64,000 nucleotides of DNA, taken from the NCBI GenBank assembly GCA_049645705.1, contig JBARUK010000043.1, positions 62,001 through 126,000 of the forward strand. Reading direction: 5' to 3'. A program made the position numbers and the translations under genes. Of the stretch, positions 33,060 through 42,217 are shown one piece after another (within the stretch, counting starts at the first letter, position 1; each line of letters starts with the position of its first letter). Below the pieces are notes generated by a model. That model was not told the origin of the DNA, searched no databases, and saw only the letters and a list, made by a program, of their open reading frames with translations. Origin of the DNA: JBGNFV01 sp049645705. Its GTDB lineage: Bacteria > Bacteroidota > Bacteroidia > Cytophagales > Cyclobacteriaceae.

Positions 33060-33587
33060 TCAAAACGATTTTTCATTTGCCTCTGCGGCGCCTGATCCGG
33101 TCAGAACGTCTTTTATCCTGGCAATATCCATTGTGTTGTTGGATGCAAGATCAATAGCCATTACCATTTTGTCATCTGTGCTTCTCAGGTCAAATACCTT
33201 GGGGCGAGCCCATGGCTTCAGGTTTGAGATCACGAAGAAGGTTCCTACCATTCCGAAGGAAGCCAGCAAAACTGTCAGCTCGAAGGTAACAGGAATAAAT
33301 GTAGGTAGCGGGGCAAAATCTTTACCCCCTATGATCATCGGCCAGTCGATCTTCATCATGAAGAACTGCATGGTAAGTGCAAGTGTAGTTCCCAGCAAAC
33401 CAAACAGAAATGCTGCTACGGGAAGCTTACTGCGTTTGTAGCCGAGTGCATGTTCTAATCCATGTATAGGGTAAGGTGTAAAAACCTCTTCTATCTTAAC
33501 ACCACTTTCACGGACGGTCTTGACAGCCTTCAGAAGAATGTCTTCGTCGTTATATATACCTAGTACGTAATTTTTACCGCTTTCCAT
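33060..33587 (-). CDS. actD: Alternative complex III subunit ActD (DUF3341)
   Basis: 175 aa protein of the DUF3341 family with a cytoplasmic N-terminal alpha/beta part (GIYNDEDILLKAVKTVRESG, TPYPIHGLEHALG) and two membrane helices (about 57-77 and 100-125). ActD is a structural membrane subunit of the complex. It lies two bases after the actC stop and nearly overlaps actE. Confidence 0.92.
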   Translation of the reverse strand: MESGKNYVLGIYNDEDILLKAVKTVRESGVKIEEVFTPYPIHGLEHALGYKRSKLPVAAFLFGLLGTTLALTMQFFMMKIDWPMIIGGKDFAPLPTFIPVTFELTVLLASFGMVGTFFVISNLKPWARPKVFDLRSTDDKMVMAIDLASNNTMDIARIKDVLTGSGAAEANEKSF

Positions 33588-33589
33588 GT

Positions 33590-34963
33590 TTATCTTCTGG
33601 TTGGTTGCTTTTCAGATGAAGACCTCAATACAGCTTTTACTTCTGCCATGTTGATCACAGGGAAGAACTTAGCGAACAACAGGAAGAGTGTAAAGAAGAG
33701 TCCGAAAGTAAATAGGTAAACTCCTACATCGTAGAAAGTAGGATAGAACATAGCCCAGCTTGAAGGAAGGTAATCCCTGTGCAAAGAAGTCACAATGATC
33801 ACAAAGCGCTCGAACCACATACCGATATTCACAATTATGGATAGTATGAATGTAGCCACTATACTGGTCCTGATCTTTTTGAACCAGAATAACTGAGGTG
33901 AGATCACGTTACAAGTCATCATGCTCCAGTAAGCCCACCAGTAAGGGCCGGTAGCCCGGTTGATGAAAGCATACTGCTCATAAGGAACACCTGAGTACCA
34001 AGCAATAAAGAATTCAGTGATATAGGCAATACCGACTATCGAACCAGTAATGATGATAATGATATTCATCAATTCGATATGGGTCATTGTTATGTAGTTC
34101 TTAAGCTTAAATACATGACGGGTGATCAGCATAAGCGTAAGTACCATGGCAAAACCTGAGAAGATAGCCCCTGCCACAAAGTAAGGCGGAAAGATCGTAG
34201 TATGCCATCCTGGTATCACCGAAGTTGCAAAGTCAAAGGATACGATGGTGTGTACGGATAGTACAAGTGGCGTAGCCACACCGGCAAGGATAAGGGAAAC
34301 AGCTTCGTAGCGCTCCCATGCTTTCGCACCTCCTACCCAGCCGAGGCTAAGTGCTCCGTATGCCGCTTTGGATATTTTGTTAGTAGCCCTGTCGCGAATA
34401 GTGGCAAAGTCAGGTACCAGACCTATGTACCAGAATACAAGTGAAACACTGAAATATGTACTAATGGCAAACACGTCCCACAGCAAAGGTGAATTAAAGT
34501 TCACCCATAGCGGACCGAAAGCATTCGGTAAAGGAAGTGCCCAGTAGAAGCCAAGCCAGGGACGTCCCATGTGAATAACAGGGAACATGGCCGCGCATAT
34601 TACAGCAAAGATTGTCATCGCCTCAGCAGCGCGGTTAATGGAAGTTCTCCACTTTTGTCTGAACAGTAATAGTACGGCAGAGATCAGTGTGCCAGCATGA
34701 CCGATACCAACCCACCAAACGAAGTTGGTGATATCCCATGCCCATCCGACTGTTTTATTCAATCCCCACATACCGATACCATCCCAGAGGGTCATGACCA
34801 GGGCGTACCCCCCAATTGCTAGGGCACCTAATGCTATGGCCATACCACCCATCCAGGGTAGAGTGGGCTTTCCTTCTACCTGGCGGCACACGTCGTTCGT
34901 AATGTCGTGCAGCGTTTTACCGCCGGTAACCAAGGGGTCTCTTACGGGTGAAGTAACTTGCAT
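33590..34963 (-). CDS. actC: Alternative complex III quinol-binding subunit ActC (NrfD-like)
   Basis: 457 aa NrfD/PsrC-like integral membrane protein with about ten hydrophobic segments. Conserved stretches are WWVGIGHAGTLISAVLLLFRQKWRTSINRAAE and PVIHMGRPW, which line the quinol site in this family. It oxidises menaquinol and passes electrons to the ActB iron-sulfur clusters. It is preceded by actB with a gap of 52 bases. Confidence 0.95.
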   Translation of the reverse strand: MQVTSPVRDPLVTGGKTLHDITNDVCRQVEGKPTLPWMGGMAIALGALAIGGYALVMTLWDGIGMWGLNKTVGWAWDITNFVWWVGIGHAGTLISAVLLLFRQKWRTSINRAAEAMTIFAVICAAMFPVIHMGRPWLGFYWALPLPNAFGPLWVNFNSPLLWDVFAISTYFSVSLVFWYIGLVPDFATIRDRATNKISKAAYGALSLGWVGGAKAWERYEAVSLILAGVATPLVLSVHTIVSFDFATSVIPGWHTTIFPPYFVAGAIFSGFAMVLTLMLITRHVFKLKNYITMTHIELMNIIIIITGSIVGIAYITEFFIAWYSGVPYEQYAFINRATGPYWWAYWSMMTCNVISPQLFWFKKIRTSIVATFILSIIVNIGMWFERFVIIVTSLHRDYLPSSWAMFYPTFYDVGVYLFTFGLFFTLFLLFAKFFPVINMAEVKAVLRSSSEKQPTRR

Positions 34964-35015
34964 TTGTATATCAGAAAGTCTTCAAAAATTCTAAATTGAA
35001 CTCTTCAGCCTGTTT

Positions 35016-38000
35016 TTATACAGTAGCCGGTTCGTTATAATTCTCTTCGTCCTTATTGCGCACTTTCGTCAGATAGTACACATTCGGCTGTACATGAATT
35101 TCTTCGAGCACGTGGTAAGCACGCTCGCGATTGTCCTCGCGAAGTGTCTTACTGATTTGGCTTTCCGGGTCGTTCATGTCACCGAAGATAAGCGCATCTG
35201 CCGGGCAAGACGAAGCACACGCGGTGTTAATTTCACCATCGATAGGCCTGCGGCCTTTCTTTTTGGCTTCAAGTTTACCTGCCTGGATTCGCTGGACGCA
35301 CATACTACATTTTTCCATCACCCCTCTGGCCCTTACGGTCACATCAGGGTTCAGTACCATACGTCCGAGCATACCGTTCATAGATGTATTCACATCTGCA
35401 AACTGGTCATTATCATGGTATTTGAACCAGTTGAAACGACGCACTTTATAAGGACAGTTGTTCGCACAGTAACGGGTACCGATACAGCGATTGTAGGTCA
35501 TCTGGTTCAGACCTTCGGTGCTATGGGTAGTCGCTACTACGGGGCAAACCGTTTCACAAGGTGCATTATTACAATGCTGACACATCATAGGCTGGAAAAC
35601 CACATCTGGGTTCTCAGCCACTTTTTCCATTTCTTTTTCGTCATCCGAAGTAGCAGAACTACTATAATAGCGGTCGATGCGAATCCAATGCATCTCACGA
35701 CGGTTGACAACTTCCTCACGGCCTACAACCGGGACATTGTTTTCTGCCTGACATGATATAGTACAGGCACCACAGCCGGTACATGAGTTCATGTCGACTA
35801 CAAGACCCCAGTGGTGGTTAGGGTATTTATGTCCTTTCCAAAGAGAGATATCGTCAGGGTCGGTAGGACCTTCTGCTGTAGCTATGACAGGGTTATATCT
35901 GTCAGCTGCGGGATCTTTCTTGTAGCGGGAAAGTATTGTTTCCTGAATGACTGTCTGACGCCCCATAAATGTCTGATGGGTCTGTGTAAGGGCCAGGTCA
36001 TAAGACTCTCCGAGGCTCACGACCTCTACACCGTCAAGATTATAAGAAACAAATGAGTTATCAGCTTTAAGAAGCGGATAAGCATTGACCCCTACTCCAT
36101 CGGCAACCTTACCAGCAGCAGTACGACCATACCCCATGGCCAGGCCTACTGTGCCGTTTGCCTGACCAGGCTGAATAAGGGCAGGAAGAGTAAACTCCTG
36201 TCCGTTTGCCTTCACACTTACCATTACGGTATTGTTATCAGACATTTTGATGTCCAGCTCATTAGCCATCTTCAGGGAGATGGTGAGGTAGTTATCCCAG
36301 GTAGCTTTAGACACAGGGTCCGGCATTTCCTGTAACCAGGGGTTATTGGCCTGAGAGCCTGAACCAATAGCTGTTTTTGCATAAACAGCCATTTCAATGC
36401 CGTTGCCTTTCTTATTTCTCACCCTGGAAATAGCACCTGAAGCACCGGCAGCAGGAGCTGATCCTCCGACAGGAGCATTCTCAGGTTCAACTACTCCGTT
36501 GAACAGAGCTATGTCCCACCCTTCCTGGAAGTCACTGCCACCAAGCGAAGCTAATCCTCCGCTCTGCCAGTTCTGCTGGAGGTACTCATAGTAGCCTGAA
36601 GTGGTATTTCCAGCCCAGACTAACAGACTTTCCTGGGCCTGACGGGTATTAAATATAGGTGTGATAGCAGGTTGGCAAAGGCTATAGTATCCTTTCTTAG
36701 GCTCTGCATCATTCCAAGACTCAAGAAAGTGGCTGTCTGGAATAACGTATTTACAAAGAGATGCTGTTTCGTCAAGTTTGTAATTAGTAGACAGGGTGAA
36801 GTCCACTTCTGCCAGGGCTTTTCCAAGCATAGCCCCCATAGGATGATCATATACAGGGTTAGCATTCATGATGATAACACCACCAGCTCTGCCATTCTGT
36901 ACATCCTGAATAAAACGGCTCATATCAGCATCATTACCCTGACGACTCATAAGAGGAGCTGCCGTGTTAATGATGGTACCGTAATTACCAAGCGATGCAT
37001 TGATGTCATTAACAATTTCCTGTACGTCCGGATCATTGGATCCGCTAACTACTACCGATCTGCCACGGGCAGAACGCAGGGCATCGGCCGCTTTATTGAG
37101 AAACGCAAAATTGCTTTCTGACTTGCCGCCGTTAATAATATTGTACAAAGCAGCAGCTACAGCACCTTCTTCACTAGGTTTGATAGGTGTTCTATAATCC
37201 GCATTGGCACCGGTAAGGGTCATGACTGTCTCAAACTGGAAGTGGCGAGACATTTTCTTCTTGTCCTTACCCAGCTTACGGGTTTTGCTGTATTGCTTGT
37301 TGAATTCAACAGGAGACAACCAGGTTCCAAGGAAGTCAGCTCCAAGACTGACGATTACTTCGGCCTGGCTAAGGTCGTACGAAGGCACGATACGCTCCCC
37401 GAGAGATCTCTCATTGGCTTTGAGAATGCCTTCTGCAGAAATTGGATCGTACTGAATGTGCCGTACGTTTGAAAAACGACTGGTAAATTCGCCGATCGCC
37501 TTCTTTGTAGTGGGACTAGCTATGGTGTTACTTACCAGGTAAACGGTACCCGATGCATTACGGAGAGCATTGATGATCTCACGGTCAAATTCATTGGCCT
37601 GTTCTGCTTTGGTAATCTCATCACCGGATATCTTAACAGGCTGCTGAAGCCGTGTCTGATCGTAAAGAGAAAGAACACTGGCCTCTACCTGGGCGGAAGT
37701 ACCACCCTGGGTAATTTTCGAAAGCTTGTTTCCTTCGATCTTAATAGGACGGCCTTCTCTCGTTTTTACAACTATAGAACAGGTGTCACCATTATTATAA
37801 TAAGTGGAGGCATAGTAATTAGGTACCCCCGGATCAACATCAACCGGCTTGTTCAGATAAGGAATAGCTTTACGGACCGGAGCCTCACATGAAGCAAGGG
37901 AAGCCGCAGCAATACCAAATCCCATCAGCTTAAGGAAATCCCGACGGGAAGTTCCACCGTTCCCATCATTACCAGAATTAACAGGAAGATAGTCTGGAAA

Positions 38001-38084
38001 CTCTCTATCGGCGCGCTTCACGTATCCGGGATCGTTTTTCAGCTCCTCTAATCCCTTCCAGTATGTTTTGTTATTACTTTTCAT
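35016..38084 (-). CDS. actB: Alternative complex III iron-sulfur subunit ActB
   Basis: 1022 aa periplasmic subunit that fuses a molybdopterin-oxidoreductase-like domain lacking its cofactor (about 60-760) to a ferredoxin-like domain (about 770-1010). The N-terminus has a Tat-type signal placed about 45 residues in (SRRDFLKLMGFG, then SLASC). Four cysteine groups bind Fe-S clusters: CTGCGACTISC, CQHCNNAPCETVC, CIGTRYCANNC and CSMC. It transfers electrons from ActC to the cytochromes. The length and Tat position are as expected for Bacteroidota. Confidence 0.95.
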   Translation of the reverse strand: MKSNNKTYWKGLEELKNDPGYVKRADREFPDYLPVNSGNDGNGGTSRRDFLKLMGFGIAAASLASCEAPVRKAIPYLNKPVDVDPGVPNYYASTYYNNGDTCSIVVKTREGRPIKIEGNKLSKITQGGTSAQVEASVLSLYDQTRLQQPVKISGDEITKAEQANEFDREIINALRNASGTVYLVSNTIASPTTKKAIGEFTSRFSNVRHIQYDPISAEGILKANERSLGERIVPSYDLSQAEVIVSLGADFLGTWLSPVEFNKQYSKTRKLGKDKKKMSRHFQFETVMTLTGANADYRTPIKPSEEGAVAAALYNIINGGKSESNFAFLNKAADALRSARGRSVVVSGSNDPDVQEIVNDINASLGNYGTIINTAAPLMSRQGNDADMSRFIQDVQNGRAGGVIIMNANPVYDHPMGAMLGKALAEVDFTLSTNYKLDETASLCKYVIPDSHFLESWNDAEPKKGYYSLCQPAITPIFNTRQAQESLLVWAGNTTSGYYEYLQQNWQSGGLASLGGSDFQEGWDIALFNGVVEPENAPVGGSAPAAGASGAISRVRNKKGNGIEMAVYAKTAIGSGSQANNPWLQEMPDPVSKATWDNYLTISLKMANELDIKMSDNNTVMVSVKANGQEFTLPALIQPGQANGTVGLAMGYGRTAAGKVADGVGVNAYPLLKADNSFVSYNLDGVEVVSLGESYDLALTQTHQTFMGRQTVIQETILSRYKKDPAADRYNPVIATAEGPTDPDDISLWKGHKYPNHHWGLVVDMNSCTGCGACTISCQAENNVPVVGREEVVNRREMHWIRIDRYYSSSATSDDEKEMEKVAENPDVVFQPMMCQHCNNAPCETVCPVVATTHSTEGLNQMTYNRCIGTRYCANNCPYKVRRFNWFKYHDNDQFADVNTSMNGMLGRMVLNPDVTVRARGVMEKCSMCVQRIQAGKLEAKKKGRRPIDGEINTACASSCPADALIFGDMNDPESQISKTLREDNRERAYHVLEEIHVQPNVYYLTKVRNKDEENYNEPATV

Positions 38085-38115
38085 TTCCTTTCAGTAAAAC
38101 AGATTCGCGAATACA

Positions 38116-39519
38116 TTAATAGTGGCACTTTGAACATTCCAGTCCTCCGATATCCTGAACCCTCATAGGTTCTTTGCTATCCTGAGCATGGATCTCAACC
38201 AATTTATCGTAGTACTCATTGCCCCGTGAGTTCACATCGGTTTCACGGTGGCAGTTGATACACCATCCCATGGTAAGCGGAGAAGCCTGATATACGACTT
38301 CCATTTCTTTAATCTCTCCATGGCAGGTTTCGCATTCTATATTTCCTACAGCTACGTGCTGAGAGTGGTTGAAGTAGGCCAAATCAGGAAGGTTATGCAC
38401 CCTTACCCACTCGATAGGCTTTTTATTAGGCCCATATCCTTCTCCCGGAGTGTAATCCAGAGCTCTGTATATTTTCTGGATCTCAGGAGAATTAGTTTGT
38501 ATTGCATTATGGCAATTCATACAAATGTTTGCAGAAGGAATATTTGCTGACTTGCTCAGGCGCACACCTGTATGGCAGTAGTTACAATCGATCTCGTACT
38601 GACCGGCATGCAGTTTGTGTGAGAAGGCAATGGGCTGGCGAGGCTGGTAGCCCTGCTGAATGCCTACTGAAAATAGTCCGTCTACCACACCTTTCATAGC
38701 AAATGCAGCAAACAAGAAAATGGCAATCCCTATAAACCCTTTACTCGTAACCAGCTTTCTGGCATTAAAGCGCTGGTTGATCACTTCATGATCATCAGCA
38801 TCCAGTCCTTCACGGTCTTTCAGGTATCTGGTAAGAATGTTAATAATAAGTACCAGTACGAAAAGGATTAGAATAAGAACTATCAGCAGGCCGACAAAGA
38901 TAGCCACCAGGTATTCGGAAGCTACAGCAGGCTGATTGGTGCCTCCATCATCCGTATCAAGACCTGGCTGCTCAGGGCCATCGGCCGTTTCTTTACCAGC
39001 TTCAGACTGTATGTAGGCGAGAATATTAGTGATTTCATCATCTCCATATGCGAATGATGGCATTTGGGTCTTATTGTATTCGTTATACAAATTGACTGCA
39101 TATTCATCGCCGCTCTGGATAACTTTCTGGGAGTTTTTAATGAAGCTAAGCAACCAGGGAAGAGGCCTGCGATCGGTAACTCCACCCAAGGCAGGTCCTA
39201 CGACTTGCTCATTGACTGCGTGACAAACGGTACAATTGTTTTCAAACAGTGTCTGCCCTGCAGTAATTGCCGCATCATCGGTAGGAATGCCTTCCGCACC
39301 TCCGGCAGCAGCAGCATCCGCTACGGCACCATCGTCCGCAGCAACACTGTCTGTATTATCAACCGCAGTTGTATCGGCATCGGTACCAGTGGTGTCGGTA
39401 TTCTGCGCAAATAAGGCAGTATGGCATACCAACATTAAAAATACGCCCGCTATGGATGATGTTAGCAGATGACGTATTCCCGAACATCTTTTCGACATGG
39501 TATTCTCTTTTTTTCCCAT
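38116..39519 (-). CDS. actA: Alternative complex III multiheme cytochrome ActA
   Basis: 467 aa cytochrome c with six CxxCH motifs. One (CTVCH at residue 96) lies in an N-terminal monoheme domain, followed by a membrane helix (about 200-225); five in the C-terminal part (CNYCH, CMNCH, CETCH, CINCH, CSKCH) form the pentaheme domain. The first 40 residues form a signal peptide ending LFAQ. Two ATGs are plausible (39519, 39498); both lie just after the consensus promoter. It is the first gene of the respiratory operon. Confidence 0.94.
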   Translation of the reverse strand: MGKKENTMSKRCSGIRHLLTSSIAGVFLMLVCHTALFAQNTDTTGTDADTTAVDNTDSVAADDGAVADAAAAGGAEGIPTDDAAITAGQTLFENNCTVCHAVNEQVVGPALGGVTDRRPLPWLLSFIKNSQKVIQSGDEYAVNLYNEYNKTQMPSFAYGDDEITNILAYIQSEAGKETADGPEQPGLDTDDGGTNQPAVASEYLVAIFVGLLIVLILILFVLVLIINILTRYLKDREGLDADDHEVINQRFNARKLVTSKGFIGIAIFLFAAFAMKGVVDGLFSVGIQQGYQPRQPIAFSHKLHAGQYEIDCNYCHTGVRLSKSANIPSANICMNCHNAIQTNSPEIQKIYRALDYTPGEGYGPNKKPIEWVRVHNLPDLAYFNHSQHVAVGNIECETCHGEIKEMEVVYQASPLTMGWCINCHRETDVNSRGNEYYDKLVEIHAQDSKEPMRVQDIGGLECSKCHY

Positions 39520-39549
39520 TTCAGAAGTAAAACCCCTTCAAAATCGGCA

Positions 39550-39580
39550 CAAATGTACTATGGGATAAGTTTATTTCAAA
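39550..39580 (-). promoter_or_regulatory. Consensus Bacteroidota promoter of the act-cox operon
   Basis: On the minus strand TTTG (39580-39577), a 19-base spacer and TACATTTG (39557-39550) match the TTTG-N19-TAnnTTTG promoter of this phylum exactly. The expected transcript start is about 25 bases before the actA ATG at 39519. Confidence 0.75.
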
Positions 39581-40578
39581 CACCTGTTTTTCCCATTTTA
39601 GGACATGGGTTAGACAGCCTGTTCGATTTCGATCATTTCACGGCAAAATAGAGAAAATCAACTTGTAGAGGTGGTTACTGACCCTCAATTTAGAATGGTT
39701 TTAAATACTAAAACACGGGAACGATTTAGAAACATTTGAAATAGTACAGACAACTTTGTAGATGGGTATTCGTAATCAATGTGTGGTTACCTTACCAAGT
39801 AATCTAATTTGAAATCATTTTTTTGACTATGAGGCATCTGTAAAAAGTGTGGTCTTATATATCTGAAGATTTCGAACAATTATCTGAATCATTCACTTTA
39901 TAAGGTGTATGATCTTCAATACATTTTTTTGAAGAGGTTTCCATTTAGATATGGATTTCCCGGGATGATTCGATAAACGAACGTTTTTTACCCGGAATTT
40001 GATTTTTCAATAGTTGCAAACTATCATGAGAATTTGTACCGATAACTTGAGGACAGACATCTAATCAATCTGACTATCAGTAACTTTTAGCATCAAGTTT
40101 TGGAGGTCATTATTGTAATTTTACAAGTTTTTCTGAATTTTCTATACTTTTATTTTTTCGAAAATTGAAAAAAACTTACATTTACAATTGCTATCACAAC
40201 CTTAGAAATCCGTCATCTAATTTTTTATAGGTATGCGCATACCTGTTCAAAGTAAGTCGGATGCCAACGCTGAATAAACGGACATAAAATCGGTGATAAA
40301 TAGGGAAACAGCGGCCTAAACGACATGTTTCTATTTATCAGGAAGTTACAACTTTTATTTTTAAATTCTTTGAAAGTTCCAGAAGTTGGAAGGTTACTTT
40401 TTGTGAATAATCAGAACTAAAACTACGGTTCAATAATATTATTCATTTTTTGAACTAAGAGTGGCAATTCAGGATTTTATTCGAATAATGGTTACCTTCA
40501 TAAGTACATGCAGCTAGGCCCGAAAATTGAGCACACGCAAGTGATCTCTTACACGAACAAACAGTAAACCGATTCTAA
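39581..40578. other. AT-rich intergenic region between actA and the polysaccharide cluster
   Basis: About 1 kb without a believable gene; the short frame at 39469-39651 runs back into actA. It carries the actA promoter at its left edge and a perfect 16-base palindrome at 40229-40244. The rest is AT-rich with scattered short inverted repeats, such as one around 40429-40456. I see no clear promoter for the response regulator and no recognisable RNA. Confidence 0.5.
40229..40244. promoter_or_regulatory. Perfect 16-bp palindrome, possible operator
   Basis: AGGTATGCGCATACCT is a perfect dyad in otherwise AT-rich DNA, 335 bases ahead of the response regulator gene. It is the size of a dimeric repressor site. 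The function is only inferred. Confidence 0.35.
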
Positions 40579-40971
40579 ATGAGCAAACATTTACTGATCA
40601 TAGATGACGATGATAGCCTCAGAACGCTGCTTGAAATGTATCTGAAAAAGAAAGGATTCAAGCTTAGCGCTATGAAAGATGGCATGGAAGCCATGTTTTG
40701 GCTTCAGGAAGGCAATGTGCCTGATCTGATCATAGCTGATCTGGGTATGCCCCGTCTGGATGGGTTCGAATTTCTTAAAAATTGTAAGAAAAGCGGTTTT
40801 TTCAGAGATATCCCCATCATTATGCTAACCGGAATGGATCGTGAAGAGGTAAAACAGAAATGTCTTGACCTTGGGGCTGTAACCTACCTGGTCAAACCCT
40901 TCAAATTTGACGAGCTAGTGGAGAAAATAGACAATACTATCCCAAGTGAAAAAAATATAAACCATGTTTAA
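40579..40971 (+). CDS. Single-domain response regulator
   Basis: 130 aa CheY-like receiver without output domain. The acidic pocket IDDDD (residues 8-12), the phosphoacceptor Asp54 in LIIADLGMPRLDG, the Thr in IIMLTGMD and Lys in LVKPF are all present, so it should be phosphorylated. It overlaps the next gene, a receiver-sugar transferase fusion, by eight bases, suggesting joint control of polysaccharide synthesis. The cognate kinase is unknown; the orphan kinase at 18.6-22.3 kb is one candidate, with no direct evidence. Confidence 0.9.
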   Translation: MSKHLLIIDDDDSLRTLLEMYLKKKGFKLSAMKDGMEAMFWLQEGNVPDLIIADLGMPRLDGFEFLKNCKKSGFFRDIPIIMLTGMDREEVKQKCLDLGAVTYLVKPFKFDELVEKIDNTIPSEKNINHV

Positions 40972-42076
40972 GATAGACGGTAACGATACGGCATCCTCTG
41001 CGATAAAGGTATCTCCTACCCTATCAAAGACTGGAGGAGATACTCAGCGTAAGCTCTTGTTTGTAGGCAACAGTGGCCGTTATGTTTGTGAGAGCTTAGC
41101 AGAGTATAACTATAACTGCATTTTTTTAAGTGATCCTGCCAAGGCTTATTCCTGGTTAGAAAACCGTATGCTTTCTGCTACGGAGCTTCCTGATGCCATC
41201 CTGTGTGATCTCAAGCTGGTAAGCGGAGATGCTTTTGGCCTTTTCGATAGGCTGAAGGCTCACTCGAGACTTAGGCAGATACCTTTCATTATTGTGGCAG
41301 ATAAATGCAATAATGAAGAAAAGGTAAGTGCGCTAAAGAAGGGGATTGATGACTTTTACAGTACATCGGACGATCCTGAAGATATTCACAATCGCATCCT
41401 TTTTCTTCAGGATCTGAAGAAGCAACGCATGAACCAGATCCCGGTTGGTGATGACCGGAAATACAAAATGCCTTTTCTGAAAAGGATGTTTGATGTGGTT
41501 GTATCAGGAGCAGCATTATTGTTTGCTATGCCCGTAATGCTTTTTATTGCGCTGTTGATAAAGCTGGAATCCAAAGGACCCATTTTTTACATTAGTAAGA
41601 GAGCAGGTAGCGGATACCAGATATTCAACTTCTATAAGTTTCGTAGTATGAAGGCGAATGCGGATGCAGAGCTTCAGAAGCTGGTGAAATTCAATCAATA
41701 CGGCGGCAAGTCTTCATTTGTGAAGATCGATAATGACCCCCGGGTTACGCGTTTGGGCAAATTCCTGCGAAACACCAGTCTTGACGAAATACCTCAACTG
41801 ATCAACGTATTGAAAGGTGACATGTCTATAGTAGGCAATCGTCCTCTCCCTCTGTACGAAGCTGAAATGCTGACTACCGACCTATGGAGTAAGCGATTTC
41901 TTGCACCTGCAGGCATAACAGGCTTGTGGCAGGTAACTAAGCGCGGACAGAAAGAGATGTCTGAAAAAGAAAGAAAAGAACTTGATGTTGCTTATGCTAA
42001 TGACAGTTCATTTCTTATGGACCTAAAAATCATCCTTAGAACCATACCCGCTCTGTGGCAGGATCAGTCTGTGTAA
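40964..42076 (+). CDS. Receiver-like domain fused to a polysaccharide sugar transferase
   Basis: 370 aa protein. Residues 30-150 form a receiver-like fold keeping the phospho-site Asp (Asp82 in AILCDLKL) but lacking the acidic pair (LLFVGNSG), the conserved Thr/Ser (IIVADK) and the Lys (DDFYSTS). Residues 170-370 are a WcaJ-type sugar-phosphate transferase: one membrane segment (175-198), KLESKGPIFYISKRAG, FYKFRSMKANAD, RLGKFLRNTSLDEIPQL and GNRPLP. This enzyme transfers the first sugar phosphate to undecaprenyl phosphate to begin an exopolysaccharide or O-antigen unit. The fusion is unusual. Confidence 0.88.
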   Translation: MFKIDGNDTASSAIKVSPTLSKTGGDTQRKLLFVGNSGRYVCESLAEYNYNCIFLSDPAKAYSWLENRMLSATELPDAILCDLKLVSGDAFGLFDRLKAHSRLRQIPFIIVADKCNNEEKVSALKKGIDDFYSTSDDPEDIHNRILFLQDLKKQRMNQIPVGDDRKYKMPFLKRMFDVVVSGAALLFAMPVMLFIALLIKLESKGPIFYISKRAGSGYQIFNFYKFRSMKANADAELQKLVKFNQYGGKSSFVKIDNDPRVTRLGKFLRNTSLDEIPQLINVLKGDMSIVGNRPLPLYEAEMLTTDLWSKRFLAPAGITGLWQVTKRGQKEMSEKERKELDVAYANDSSFLMDLKIILRTIPALWQDQSV

Positions 42077-42217
42077 AAATCAACACACCTTATTAACTAT
42101 CATATCCTTAAAATTCTCGCTATCTTTTTATAATTTTCGAATGATAAAGCATGCAGTTTTGACTGTGTGGCTTGTACCCAGAGCCTAAAAGGACTGGTAC
42201 GGCTTAATAAAAGTGTG

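Noticed and set aside
35094..35756. Long + strand frame of 220 codons opposite actB
   Set aside because: It is antisense to the conserved ferredoxin-like part of actB, and its composition reflects the reverse complement of that gene.
39469..39651. Short + strand frame of 60 codons ahead of the polysaccharide cluster
   Set aside because: It overlaps the actA start and its promoter, has no family features and no conserved start context.
40429..40456. AT-rich inverted repeats ahead of the response regulator as an operator
   Set aside because: Arms are short and AT-only, expected by chance in this composition.
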